The position numbers were made by a program, and so were the translations under genes. A DNA stretch of 8,972 nucleotides from Synergistaceae bacterium. GTDB taxonomy: Bacteria > Synergistota > Synergistia > Synergistales > Aminobacteriaceae. The notes below the pieces were generated by a model. It was not told the origin of the DNA. It did not search any database and saw only the letters and a program-made list of their open reading frames with translations. The DNA lies in NCBI GenBank assembly GCA_031273365.1, contig JAISSA010000203.1, forward strand, positions 1-8,972, read 5' to 3'. Within the stretch, counting starts at the first letter, position 1. Each line of letters begins with the position of its first letter. Of this stretch, positions 1 to 5,562 are shown piece by piece.

Positions 1-2
1 AT

Positions 3-98
3 CTCAAGGGCTTTCACCTTGAGCTGCATACCGATTACCCGGTATGGAGGGCTTTTATAGACGTTTTAGATAGCTATTACAATGAAAACTTAGCTATC
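3..98. repeat. Three tandem perfect inverted repeats (hairpins)
   Basis: Three perfect stems follow one another. The first is CTCAAGG (3-9) with CCTTGAG (17-23), loop of 7. The second is CATACCG (27-33) with CGGTATG (40-46), loop of 6. The third is GATAGCTA (69-76) with TAGCTATC (91-98), loop of 14. The third covers the stop codon of the minus-strand gene and lies just before the plus-strand stop. Neither strand has a T-run directly after it, so it is not a classical intrinsic terminator. The stems could be a structured RNA end, a mobile-element end or chance. Confidence 0.55.
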
Positions 99-104
99 CG
101 ATGA
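3..104 (+). CDS. Possible 3' end of a plus-strand gene (partial, unidentified)
   Basis: One frame is open from the window edge to a TGA at 102-104 and gives 33 residues. It begins LKGFHLELHTDY and ends YYNENLAIR. The residue mix (aromatic and acidic, regular helix-like C-terminus) looks like a protein end. A 33-codon open frame in AT-rich DNA can also arise by chance. The tail overlaps the stop of the convergent minus-strand gene by 11 nt. The same bases hold three perfect hairpins, so a structured non-coding RNA or mobile-element end is a real alternative. I do not recognise the family. Confidence 0.35.
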   Translation, partial: LKGFHLELHTDYPVWRAFIDVLDSYYNENLAIR

Positions 105-1047
105 CTATATTGTTACCCCATGCGTGCACCATGACGACCACTCCCTCGTACCCCGCGAAGATTCCGGCCGGAACGTCGCAGGCGTTTTTATCCGGCTTCA
201 TGACGATTCCGGAGCCGGTCAGCTCCCTGACGCGGGAGGAGTGTTCGTGCGTCTGCATCCCCATGGTGGGCTTCGATGAGGACGTCCAGATGACCGTCTC
301 TTTTTTTGCCTGATTTGCCGCCATGGCGTAAACGAAATATCCCACCGCCCCCTTCACGGGTCCCCAGGATACGGGGATCGAGGCGTTGAGGTCGCCGCCG
401 ATTGTTGCGCTGAGCGGCGGAAGGAAATCGTGTTGGGTCATGCTGAATTTCATGTCCGGCAGGTAGTTTCCCGTCACGAAATGCTCGCCTCTGAGAGACG
501 CGCCGGACGGCACGGGTACGGAGGACTGTCTGTTGGGCCACTTGCCCCAGCCCCAGCCCGAGGGAGGCGCGTTTTTCCAAACGCCCCGGCCTCCCTCCGC
601 CAGCTCCGCGAATTTGCCCCTGCCGCTCTTCATCTCCTGGGGGGATATAACCAGCGGCTGCCCTTTCAGCACGGTTTTCGAGGAACCCCAGTAAATTTTC
701 AGCGTCCAGTTTTCCTGACCCGGCGGAACGTTCGCAGTCCCAGGCTCCGCCCGCTCCGGCCGGATCAGGGGAAGCTCCTTTCCCATTTTCATGCCGGCGG
801 GAATTGCGTGTTTCGCCTGCTGCGCCCCACCGGATGCGGGCGTTCCCCGCGCGTCCAGCCGCAGGGTGAAGGGGCCCTGCATTCCCTGAAAACCGCCCAT
901 CGTGGTCGCCAGAATCTGATACTCGGCCTTCGCCCCGGCGGCGGGGGCCGCGTCCGCGGACCCCGTGGCGAGCACGCCAGACCAAAGCGCAATAAAAACA
1001 ACGTTCATTCCGAAAAGCAACCTGGAAGGCAACCTGGAAAGCAACAT
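94..1047 (-). CDS. Secreted protein of unknown function with FN3-like segment
   Basis: 317 residues. The N-terminus is a signal peptide: Arg-bearing n-region, hydrophobic core at about 14-28, and likely cleavage near ATGSADA|APAAG (around residue 33), so it is probably exported to the periplasm or beyond. The start is fixed by AAGGAGGA (1056-1063), 8 nt before the ATG. The body is rich in Gly, Pro and Trp. It has a YWGSSK segment near 119-124, a Trp/Gly-rich stretch at 157-170 and an IPVSWGPVKGAVGYFVY segment at 224-240 that resembles a fibronectin-III-like beta strand pair. VIWTSSSKPTMGM follows at 252-264 and CDVPAGIF at 290-297. From memory, a family of uncharacterised secreted proteobacterial proteins shares these last motifs; I cannot verify this and assign no function. 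The final codons are AT-rich and the protein ends abruptly at NNIVIG, so the C-terminus may be altered. Confidence 0.8.
   Translation of the reverse strand: MLLSRLPSRLLFGMNVVFIALWSGVLATGSADAAPAAGAKAEYQILATTMGGFQGMQGPFTLRLDARGTPASGGAQQAKHAIPAGMKMGKELPLIRPERAEPGTANVPPGQENWTLKIYWGSSKTVLKGQPLVISPQEMKSGRGKFAELAEGGRGVWKNAPPSGWGWGKWPNRQSSVPVPSGASLRGEHFVTGNYLPDMKFSMTQHDFLPPLSATIGGDLNASIPVSWGPVKGAVGYFVYAMAANQAKKETVIWTSSSKPTMGMQTHEHSSRVRELTGSGIVMKPDKNACDVPAGIFAGYEGVVVMVHAWGNNIVIG
1021..1044 (-). repeat. 12-bp tandem repeat inside the signal peptide codons
   Basis: Two adjacent copies of a 12-bp unit (CCTGGAAGGCAA, then CCTGGAAAGCAA, plus-strand reading) differ at one base. A more decayed third copy sits at 1009-1020. 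They encode the repeated Leu/Ser/Arg residues at the start of the secreted protein's signal peptide. The unit is a multiple of three, so gain or loss of copies would lengthen or shorten the n-region without a frameshift. Confidence 0.6.
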
Positions 1048-1055
1048 GACTGAAA

Positions 1056-1063
1056 TCCTCCTT
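1056..1063 (-). promoter_or_regulatory. Strong ribosome binding site of the secreted-protein gene
   Basis: AAGGAGGA on the minus strand is a near-perfect Shine-Dalgarno sequence, 8 nt from the ATG at 1047. It fixes that start over the internal Met at residue 14. Confidence 0.8.
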
Positions 1064-1370
1064 TTTTATATGCGCCCCATCGTCTCCTCGGACGTTTGGG
1101 CGTCGGTCCAACCGTAATATTTTTTCCCCGCCCGGTCCTTCGAGGGTCGCCAGTTCCGTGAGAGGCGGCCAGACGGAACAACAAAAAACGCCTCATGCGC
1201 TCCCGAAGGGAAAACGCAGCGCCCTGAAAAATTCGTAAAGGGAAAAGGAAAAGTTAGACGGGGATAATCAAAGACGACAAAAAGCCTGCCCGAAGCAAGT
1301 GTTTTTTGGCTTATTTCTATTACGGATACCTGAGCAGGCAACCTCGAAACTCCTCTCAAAAATATCTCAT

Positions 1371-1399
1371 AATTTAGAGCTGTTATTGCTGGTTAACAA
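1371..1399 (-). promoter_or_regulatory. Candidate promoter for the secreted-protein gene
   Basis: Read on the minus strand, TTGTTA (1394-1399) and TAAATT (1371-1376) are 17 nt apart, each matching four of six bases of the sigma70 consensus. It would give a leader of roughly 310 nt before the ATG at 1047, which is long. AT-rich DNA throws up such matches easily, so this is only a candidate. Confidence 0.2.
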
Positions 1400-1430
1400 C
1401 GTAATCTACTATATCACACAAGTTCATGCG

Positions 1431-1461
1431 TTGTAAGTCTAAAATAATTTTAATTTTACAA
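1431..1461. repeat. AT-rich nested palindrome, possible operator
   Basis: The outer arms TTGTAA (1431-1436) and TTACAA (1456-1461) are perfect inverted repeats. Between them lies the 13-bp palindrome TAAAATAATTTTA (1440-1452). It sits about 120 bp upstream of the dehydrogenase start. The symmetry is suitable for a dimeric regulator, but no regulator gene is in the window. Confidence 0.35.
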
Positions 1462-1577
1462 TACTCCCTGACGAATGTGGATTTACACTTTGCGCCATAA
1501 AAAACGCCCCCGGAGGGATAATTTTTATAAAACCGAACTGGATCTCATATTCTTCTTATGAATGAAGGGTGAAAAAA

Positions 1578-2546
1578 ATGGAATTCAAGCGAGCGGGAGT
1601 TATCGGTGTGGGCCATCTGGGACAGCATCACGCGCGTGTTTACACGGAACTCCTGGACGCCCGTCTTGTGGGGGTGGTCGACGTCGATGAAAATCAGGCC
1701 CATGCCGTCGCCGAAAGCCTGGGGGTTCCCTGTTATGCGGATATGAGCGAACTGATCGAGCATCAGCAGCCCGATGCCCTTTCTATTGTCGTTCCGACAA
1801 GCCTGCATTATGCCATCGCAAAAGAGGCCCTCGAGAAAGGGATTCACGTCCTGATAGAGAAGCCCGTCACGACGCGTCCCAGCGAGGCCGAAGATCTGCT
1901 GAGGCTGGCGGACAGAAACAATCTGGTTTTACAGGTGGGACATATCGAGCGTTTCAACGGCGCCGTCCGGCACATAGCGCAGACTATTCACGATCCCTTT
2001 TATCTCGAATCCCGGCGTATCGGCCCCTTTTCTCCACGCATCGGCGACGTGGGAGTGGTGCTCGACCTGATGATCCACGACATCGACATCATCCTGTCGC
2101 TGGTTCCGTCGGAAATTCTCCGCATCGCCGCCGCGGGGCGCTGTTTGTACACGGAGCACGAGGACATCGCCAGCGCGCAGATCACGTTTGAAAACGGAAC
2201 GATGGCCTCCATTCTGGTCAGCCGCGTTTCGGAAAAACGGCTGCGTCAGCTCGACATCATGGAGCGCGAACGCCACATCACCGTCAACTACGAGACGCAG
2301 GACGTGCAGATACACCGCTGCATCCGCGACAACAGGGGCGTGACCGAGATGCTGGAGCGCCCCGTCTTCCCCAAAAGCGAGCCCCTGAAGCTGGAACTGG
2401 CGCACTTCATCAGTTGCGTGCGCGAGAAACGCCAGCCCCTTGTCGGCATTCGGGACGGCAAACGCGCCCTCGAGGTCGCGATCGAGGTGCTGCGTCAGAT
2501 TCACGAGGGAATCGCGCACCCGCAGCGCCAGAGCAACTGCGCATAG
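1578..2546 (+). CDS. Gfo/Idh/MocA family NAD(P)-dependent dehydrogenase, possibly UDP-GlcNAc 3-dehydrogenase (GnnA-like)
   Basis: 322 residues, usual length for the family. The N-terminal Rossmann fold carries GVIGVGHLGQHH (7-18) and the acidic strand end VGVVDVD (31-37). The family motif EKP is at 94-96, followed by QVGHIERFN (119-127). The C-terminal domain holds the catalytic-type segment DLMIHDIDI (163-171), with His167 as the likely general acid/base. The overall pattern resembles enzymes encoded near lpx genes in many Gram-negatives. The characterised relative is Acidithiobacillus GnnA, which oxidises UDP-GlcNAc at C3 so that GnnB can aminate it for 2,3-diamino lipid A. No aminotransferase or lpx gene is in this window, so the substrate is inference. 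The start is ATG 1578, preceded by AAGGGTGA (1565-1572). A GTG at 1569 in the same frame overlaps that site and is less likely. Confidence 0.85.
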   Translation: MEFKRAGVIGVGHLGQHHARVYTELLDARLVGVVDVDENQAHAVAESLGVPCYADMSELIEHQQPDALSIVVPTSLHYAIAKEALEKGIHVLIEKPVTTRPSEAEDLLRLADRNNLVLQVGHIERFNGAVRHIAQTIHDPFYLESRRIGPFSPRIGDVGVVLDLMIHDIDIILSLVPSEILRIAAAGRCLYTEHEDIASAQITFENGTMASILVSRVSEKRLRQLDIMERERHITVNYETQDVQIHRCIRDNRGVTEMLERPVFPKSEPLKLELAHFISCVREKRQPLVGIRDGKRALEVAIEVLRQIHEGIAHPQRQSNCA

Positions 2547-2573
2547 CGCGGACGTTTAGAAAATCGACGAAGT

Positions 2574-2627
2574 CAGGGGACGAATCCCCTGCGGGGGGCT
2601 CTGCTCCCGCGGGGGGCTTTGCCCCCC
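2574..2627 (+). repeat. Cluster of three GC-rich hairpins (REP-like or terminator)
   Basis: Immediately after the dehydrogenase come three back-to-back stem-loops. The first is CAGGGGA (2574-2580)/TCCCCTG (2585-2591) with a CGAA tetraloop. The second is an imperfect GCGGG...CCCGC stem (2591-2610). The third is GGGGGGC (2611-2617)/GCCCCCC (2621-2627) with a TTT loop. It is followed by CTTTAATC rather than a clean T-run. The design resembles dispersed intergenic REP-type palindromes. It may also end transcription or protect the dehydrogenase mRNA 3' end. Only one copy is in this window. Confidence 0.6.
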
Positions 2628-2648
2628 TGCGCTTTAATCAGTCTTTCC

Positions 2649-2677
2649 TTTACAAAATTTATCCCTGCCTTTAAGAT
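2649..2677 (+). promoter_or_regulatory. Sigma70-type promoter of the metal-transport operon
   Basis: TTTACA (2649-2654, five of six consensus bases) and TAAGAT (2672-2677, four of six) are separated by exactly 17 nt. Transcription would begin near 2684, giving a leader of about 65 nt before the small membrane-protein gene. Position, spacing and the absence of a gene between make this the best promoter candidate in the window. Confidence 0.5.
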
Positions 2678-2694
2678 AACCCACAAGTCGGTTC

Positions 2695-2721
2695 GAGAAG
2701 GTATTTTAGTGAGAAGGTATT
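2695..2721 (+). repeat. 11-bp direct repeat in the operon leader
   Basis: GAGAAGGTATT occurs at 2695-2705 and again, identical, at 2711-2721, a 16-bp period. It lies just downstream of the predicted transcription start. Each copy contains AGAAGG, a Shine-Dalgarno-like core. It may be a tandem regulator site, an RNA element or a duplicated ribosome binding site. Confidence 0.65.
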
Positions 2722-2741
2722 CCGGGATGAAGGGTGCGTGA
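2709..2741 (+). CDS. Possible 10-residue leader peptide
   Basis: A GTG at 2709 lies 7 nt after the first AGAAGG (2696-2701). It opens a frame reading MRRYSGMKGA and stops at TGA 2739-2741, 7 nt before the next gene's ATG. An in-frame ATG at 2727 is 9 nt after the second AGAAGG. It could couple translation into the small membrane-protein gene, whose own ribosome binding site is poorly spaced. This is speculative because such short frames arise by chance. Confidence 0.2.
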   Translation: MRRYSGMKGA

Positions 2742-2748
2742 AGTCATA

Positions 2749-2976
2749 ATGAAAAATGAAAAAGTTCTCCTGTTTGCGGCCGGTCTCGCCGTCGGGGCGG
2801 GCATCGCCTGTTTTACCAAAAGCCAGGCGGGGAAAAAGCTTGCCGTTTCCGTTGTCGGCAAGGGGATGGAGCTTAAGGACTGCGTCGCTTCGATGGCCGA
2901 ACGCGTCAAAGAGACGGTGGACGACGTGGTGGCCGAGGCAAAATACGCCAACGAGCAAAAGGTAAAAACAAACTGA
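2749..2976 (+). CDS. Small one-TM protein, DUF6110-like, metal-ATPase partner
   Basis: 75 residues. After a short charged start, residues 6-22 form one glycine-zipper-like membrane helix (VLLFAAGLAVGAGIACF). A basic patch (TKSQAGKK, 23-30) and a long amphipathic helix with many Lys, Glu and Asp (about 36-72) follow. From memory, this pattern of short N-terminus, KVLLF-type helix, GKK, K-D-C-V and AEAK near the end fits the DUF6110 group, which is typically encoded next to HMA_2-bearing P-type ATPases. The function is unknown; it may be a membrane-anchored accessory of the pump. It is the first gene of the operon and its stop is 3 nt from the ATPase ATG. Start choice is uncertain: ATG 2749 fits the family, but AAGGG (2730-2734) is about 14 nt away. 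An in-frame GTG at 2734 would add five residues. Confidence 0.75.
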   Translation: MKNEKVLLFAAGLAVGAGIACFTKSQAGKKLAVSVVGKGMELKDCVASMAERVKETVDDVVAEAKYANEQKVKTN

Positions 2977-2979
2977 CGA

Positions 2980-5073
2980 ATGGAATTTTCGGTAGAACAC
3001 GAGCTCCCCGGCCGCCTGCGTCTTCGCTGCCCCGCAGGATCGTTCACGCAGGCGGAGGGCTGCGTTATCGGGGCGCTCCTGGAAACGCAACCGGGGGTCA
3101 CGAGCGCCCTTGCCTCCCACAGAACCGGCAGCCTGCTGATTCGCTATGAAGGGGACGTTCGCGCGTCGATTCTGGCGGCGGTTGGGCTTCTGGACGACAA
3201 ATTTTACGGAGAGATCGACGGTTCTTCTCTGGTTCGCGAAGGCCCGAGCCTCGGGGACTCTCTGACGTCCCTGTTCGGCGGCGTGGCGTGGCGGGCTCTG
3301 TTGCCCAGCACGCTGCGTTACGGCGTCACTTTTTTGCGCTCTCTCCCCTTATTGGGGCGGGGGCTTCGCAGCCTGTGGCGCGGAAGACGGCTCAACGTCT
3401 CCGTGCTTGACGCCTCCGCCGTGGGGGTGTCGATGCTGAGGCGCGACTTTCGGACGGCCGGAGTCATCATGACGCTGCTCACTCTCGGGGACCTGCTCGA
3501 AAGCTGGACCCATAAAAAATCGAGGGAGAGCCTGACCGACAGCCTGGCCCTCAATATCGACAGGCTTTGGGTGCGTCGGGACGGGCGGGAAGTGCAGATT
3601 CCCATGATCGACCTCCGGATCGGGGACCTTGCCGTCATTCGGACGGGCAGCGTCATCCCGGTCGACGGCGTGGTCTTCGAGGGCGAAGCCATGGTGAATC
3701 AGTCCGCCATGACGGGGGAGTCCGAGCCCGTGCGCCGCAACCCGGGGCTGTCCGTTTACGCCGGTACCGTCATCGAGGAGGGGGAGCTGGTCGTTCGCGT
3801 CACGGCCTTCGACAGCGAGACGCGCCTCCACAAAATCGCCGAGATGATCGACGAGTCGGAGGAACTGAAGGCCGAAATTCAGAACCGCGCGGAAAAAATG
3901 GCGGACGCCATCGTCCCGTACAGTTTCCTGCTGGCCGGAGGCATCTACTTCTGGACGCGCGACGCGACGCGCGCCGCAGCAGCACTTTTGGTGGATTACT
4001 CCTGCGCGATACGGCTTTCCACGCCGCTGGCGATCCTTTCGGCCATGCGCGAGGGCGCGAAGAGAGGGGTTCTGGTGAAGGGCGGCAAGTTTCTGGAGGC
4101 ATTGGCCGCCGCGAACACCGTAGTCTTCGACAAAACGGGGACGCTGACCGTCTCCTCTCCCGCCGTGGCAAAAATCGTTCCCTTCGAGGGATATACGCGG
4201 GAGGCAGTGCTGCGCACCGCCGCCTGCCTCGAAGAGCATTTTCCGCACTCCATCGCGCGCGCGGTGGTACGGCAGGCCGAGAAGGAAAACCTTTCCCACC
4301 GCGAGGAGCACTCGACGGTCGAGTATGCGGTGGCGCACGGGATCGCCTCCCTCGTCAGAGGGGAGAAGGTCCTGATCGGCAGCGCCCATTTCGTGTTCGA
4401 GGACGAGGGCGTGACCTGCACCCCTGAGCAGCAGGAGGTCATCGACCGCGAGACCGAACGATGCTCCGTGCTCTTTTTGGCCGTGGGCGGTCGGCTCGCC
4501 GGAATTTTGTGCATCGAGGACCCCCTGCGCAGGGATGCCGTCGACGTCGTGCGACAGTTGCGCGAGGCGGGAATAACCCGTGTCGCGATGCTGACGGGCG
4601 ACAATCTCCGCGTCGCGAGGAGCGTCGCGGAGGAGACCGGCATCGACGAGGTTCTGGCGCAGCTTCTGCCGGGGGATAAGACGGAGGCCATCAAACGCCT
4701 GAAAAACACGGGCGGGGTCGTCATGGTCGGAGACGGCGTCAATGACTCGCCGGCGCTGGCCGCGGCGGACGTGGGCGTCGCCATGCGCAGCGGCGCCGAT
4801 ATCGCGCAGGAGGTGGCGGACGTCGTGCTGTCCGAAAATCGGCTCGCCGGTATCCTCGACGCGCGCCGGCTGGGCGTTGGGGTGATGAAAAAAATTTACC
4901 GCAACTACGTCTTCATCGTTGGCGCGAACTCGCTGCTGCTGGCGCTGGGACTCAGCGGAACGATCACGCCGGCGATATCCGCGCTCCTGCACAACCTCTC
5001 GACGATCGGAGCCAGCATCTGCAGCCTGAGGCCGATCCTCGGCAGTTCCTCCGGGGAAAGGGCAGGTTTGTGA
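2980..5073 (+). CDS. P1B-type heavy-metal-translocating ATPase with N-terminal HMA_2-like domain
   Basis: 697 residues, integral membrane pump that exports a metal ion using ATP. Residues 1-60 are an HMA_2-like ferredoxin fold (HELPGRLRLR at 7-16) without CxxC, having Cys17 and Cys28 only. Membrane helices lie around 105-180, 305-355 and 640-690. The actuator motif TGES is at 245-248. The phosphorylated Asp is D384 in DKTGT. The P1B HP-type motif is HFPHS (420-424). TGD is at 539-541 and GDGVND at 584-589. The ion-path motif before the P domain is SCA (341-343, in DYSCAIRLSTP), not CPC, CPH or SPC. That fits the CtpC/HMA_2-type branch, where Mn, Fe, Zn or similar are proposed; the substrate cannot be told here. 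The ATG is 3 nt after the preceding stop and has only a weak, distant ribosome site, so coupling is likely. The 3' end overlaps the next gene by 4 nt (GTGA). Confidence 0.93.
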   Translation: MEFSVEHELPGRLRLRCPAGSFTQAEGCVIGALLETQPGVTSALASHRTGSLLIRYEGDVRASILAAVGLLDDKFYGEIDGSSLVREGPSLGDSLTSLFGGVAWRALLPSTLRYGVTFLRSLPLLGRGLRSLWRGRRLNVSVLDASAVGVSMLRRDFRTAGVIMTLLTLGDLLESWTHKKSRESLTDSLALNIDRLWVRRDGREVQIPMIDLRIGDLAVIRTGSVIPVDGVVFEGEAMVNQSAMTGESEPVRRNPGLSVYAGTVIEEGELVVRVTAFDSETRLHKIAEMIDESEELKAEIQNRAEKMADAIVPYSFLLAGGIYFWTRDATRAAAALLVDYSCAIRLSTPLAILSAMREGAKRGVLVKGGKFLEALAAANTVVFDKTGTLTVSSPAVAKIVPFEGYTREAVLRTAACLEEHFPHSIARAVVRQAEKENLSHREEHSTVEYAVAHGIASLVRGEKVLIGSAHFVFEDEGVTCTPEQQEVIDRETERCSVLFLAVGGRLAGILCIEDPLRRDAVDVVRQLREAGITRVAMLTGDNLRVARSVAEETGIDEVLAQLLPGDKTEAIKRLKNTGGVVMVGDGVNDSPALAAADVGVAMRSGADIAQEVADVVLSENRLAGILDARRLGVGVMKKIYRNYVFIVGANSLLLALGLSGTITPAISALLHNLSTIGASICSLRPILGSSSGERAGL

Positions 5074-5381
5074 TCGAAAGTTTCATCGAGGGACGGGTGC
5101 GCCTGCGTCTGTCCCTTCTGGCCGATACGACTCTTGCGGAACGCGTGACGTCGGAGCTTTTGAAGATCCGCGGCGTCAGGAAGGCCGAGGCAAACCTGCG
5201 GACACAGGGGCTTTTGCTGGAGTACGACAGGACACTTCTGCCGATGTCCCTTCTGATGAAGGCAGCCCCCCTTCTTTCCCGTCTGGACGACCTGACGAAA
5301 CTGCCCGCCGACAAGCGCCTCGCTGCTGCCGTCAACCTCATACGCGAACTTCGGGAGCAGCTGGCCGACGAAGAAACATAA
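5070..5381 (+). CDS. Stand-alone HMA_2-like small protein, metal-ATPase partner
   Basis: 103 residues, soluble, no cysteine. Residues 4-54 match the pattern of the ATPase's own N-terminus: EGRVRLRL here against PGRLRLRC there, then GVRKAEANLRTQGLLLEYD against GVTSALASHRTGSLLIRYEGD. A ferredoxin-like HMA_2 fold is therefore likely. A helical C-terminal tail (about 60-103) ends acidic. Without CxxC it is unlikely to be a classical soft-metal chaperone; a docking or regulatory role at the pump is plausible. The start is GTG 5070, overlapping the ATPase stop as GTGA, with AAAGGG (5057-5062) in front. This implies translational coupling and close to matched output. It could be a duplicated copy of the ATPase domain. 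Confidence 0.8.
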   Translation: MIESFIEGRVRLRLSLLADTTLAERVTSELLKIRGVRKAEANLRTQGLLLEYDRTLLPMSLLMKAAPLLSRLDDLTKLPADKRLAAAVNLIRELREQLADEET

Positions 5382-5562
5382 GATGCGGTTTCATATCGCC
5401 GCCGTCGGCCTGAGAACGCAATATGGAGTGGGGGTACAGCTTCGAATTGAAATTAAAAAGGCATGATATAACGCAATGCACGGTTTTCAATTTTTTACAG
5501 AGGTACGGTTTGTGGTACGGTGATGTTATCGCCTGTCCAAGCTGGGATTTCCACCTGAAATG
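5382..5562. other. Convergent intergenic region with AT-rich island
   Basis: About 180 bp between the ends of the metal operon and the ABC operon. The middle (about 5440-5500) is AT-rich. TTGAAA (5447-5452) and TATAAC (5467-5472) occur but are only 14 nt apart, too close for a normal promoter. I find no strong hairpin plus T-run on either strand, although a terminator would be expected here. An open frame across the region (from 5423) runs antisense into the ABC gene and lacks support. Confidence 0.55.
5502..5521. repeat. 8-bp direct repeat GGTACGGT
   Basis: GGTACGGT occurs at 5502-5509 and 5514-5521, a 12-bp period with a 4-nt spacer. It lies between two converging operons. It may be a protein-binding site or a small duplication; nothing else supports a role. 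Confidence 0.5.

Larger units (their letters stand above)
1064..1564. other. Intergenic region between divergent genes, no convincing gene
   Basis: About 500 bp between a minus-strand gene and a plus-strand gene. The left part (to about 1300) is GC-rich and carries only short open frames without ribosome binding sites. The right part (about 1300-1560) is AT-rich. It includes the 13-bp palindrome TAAAATAATTTTA (1440-1452), enclosed by the inverted repeat TTGTAA (1431-1436)/TTACAA (1456-1461), and the palindrome GTTAAC (1392-1397). A short CCC/GGG hairpin at about 1508-1517 is flanked by A- and T-runs. The region probably holds the promoters of both flanking genes. I see no RNA gene or riboswitch I can name. 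Confidence 0.6.

Noticed and set aside
430..1053. Plus-strand open frame of 207 codons
   Set aside because: Antisense to the secreted-protein gene, Arg/Pro-rich, no ribosome site or domain.
188..1111. Long open frame on the minus strand, 307 codons, in a second frame
   Set aside because: It overlaps the secreted-protein gene, lacks a ribosome site, and its product is an Arg/Gly/Ala-rich string typical of an out-of-frame reading of GC-rich DNA.
1066..1359. Minus-strand open frame of 97 codons in the intergenic region
   Set aside because: No ribosome site or recognisable motif, and an unordered residue mix. It could be a decayed gene but nothing supports that.
1498..1526. Hairpin with A- and T-runs as a terminator
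   Set aside because: The stem is only about three base pairs and no gene on either strand ends here.
3349..4992. 547-codon minus-strand open frame
   Set aside because: Antisense to the ATPase, which has every family motif. The product is rich in His, Arg and Gln without a fold signature.
5447..5472. TTGAAA and TATAAC as a promoter
   Set aside because: The spacing is 14 nt and no gene follows on the plus strand.
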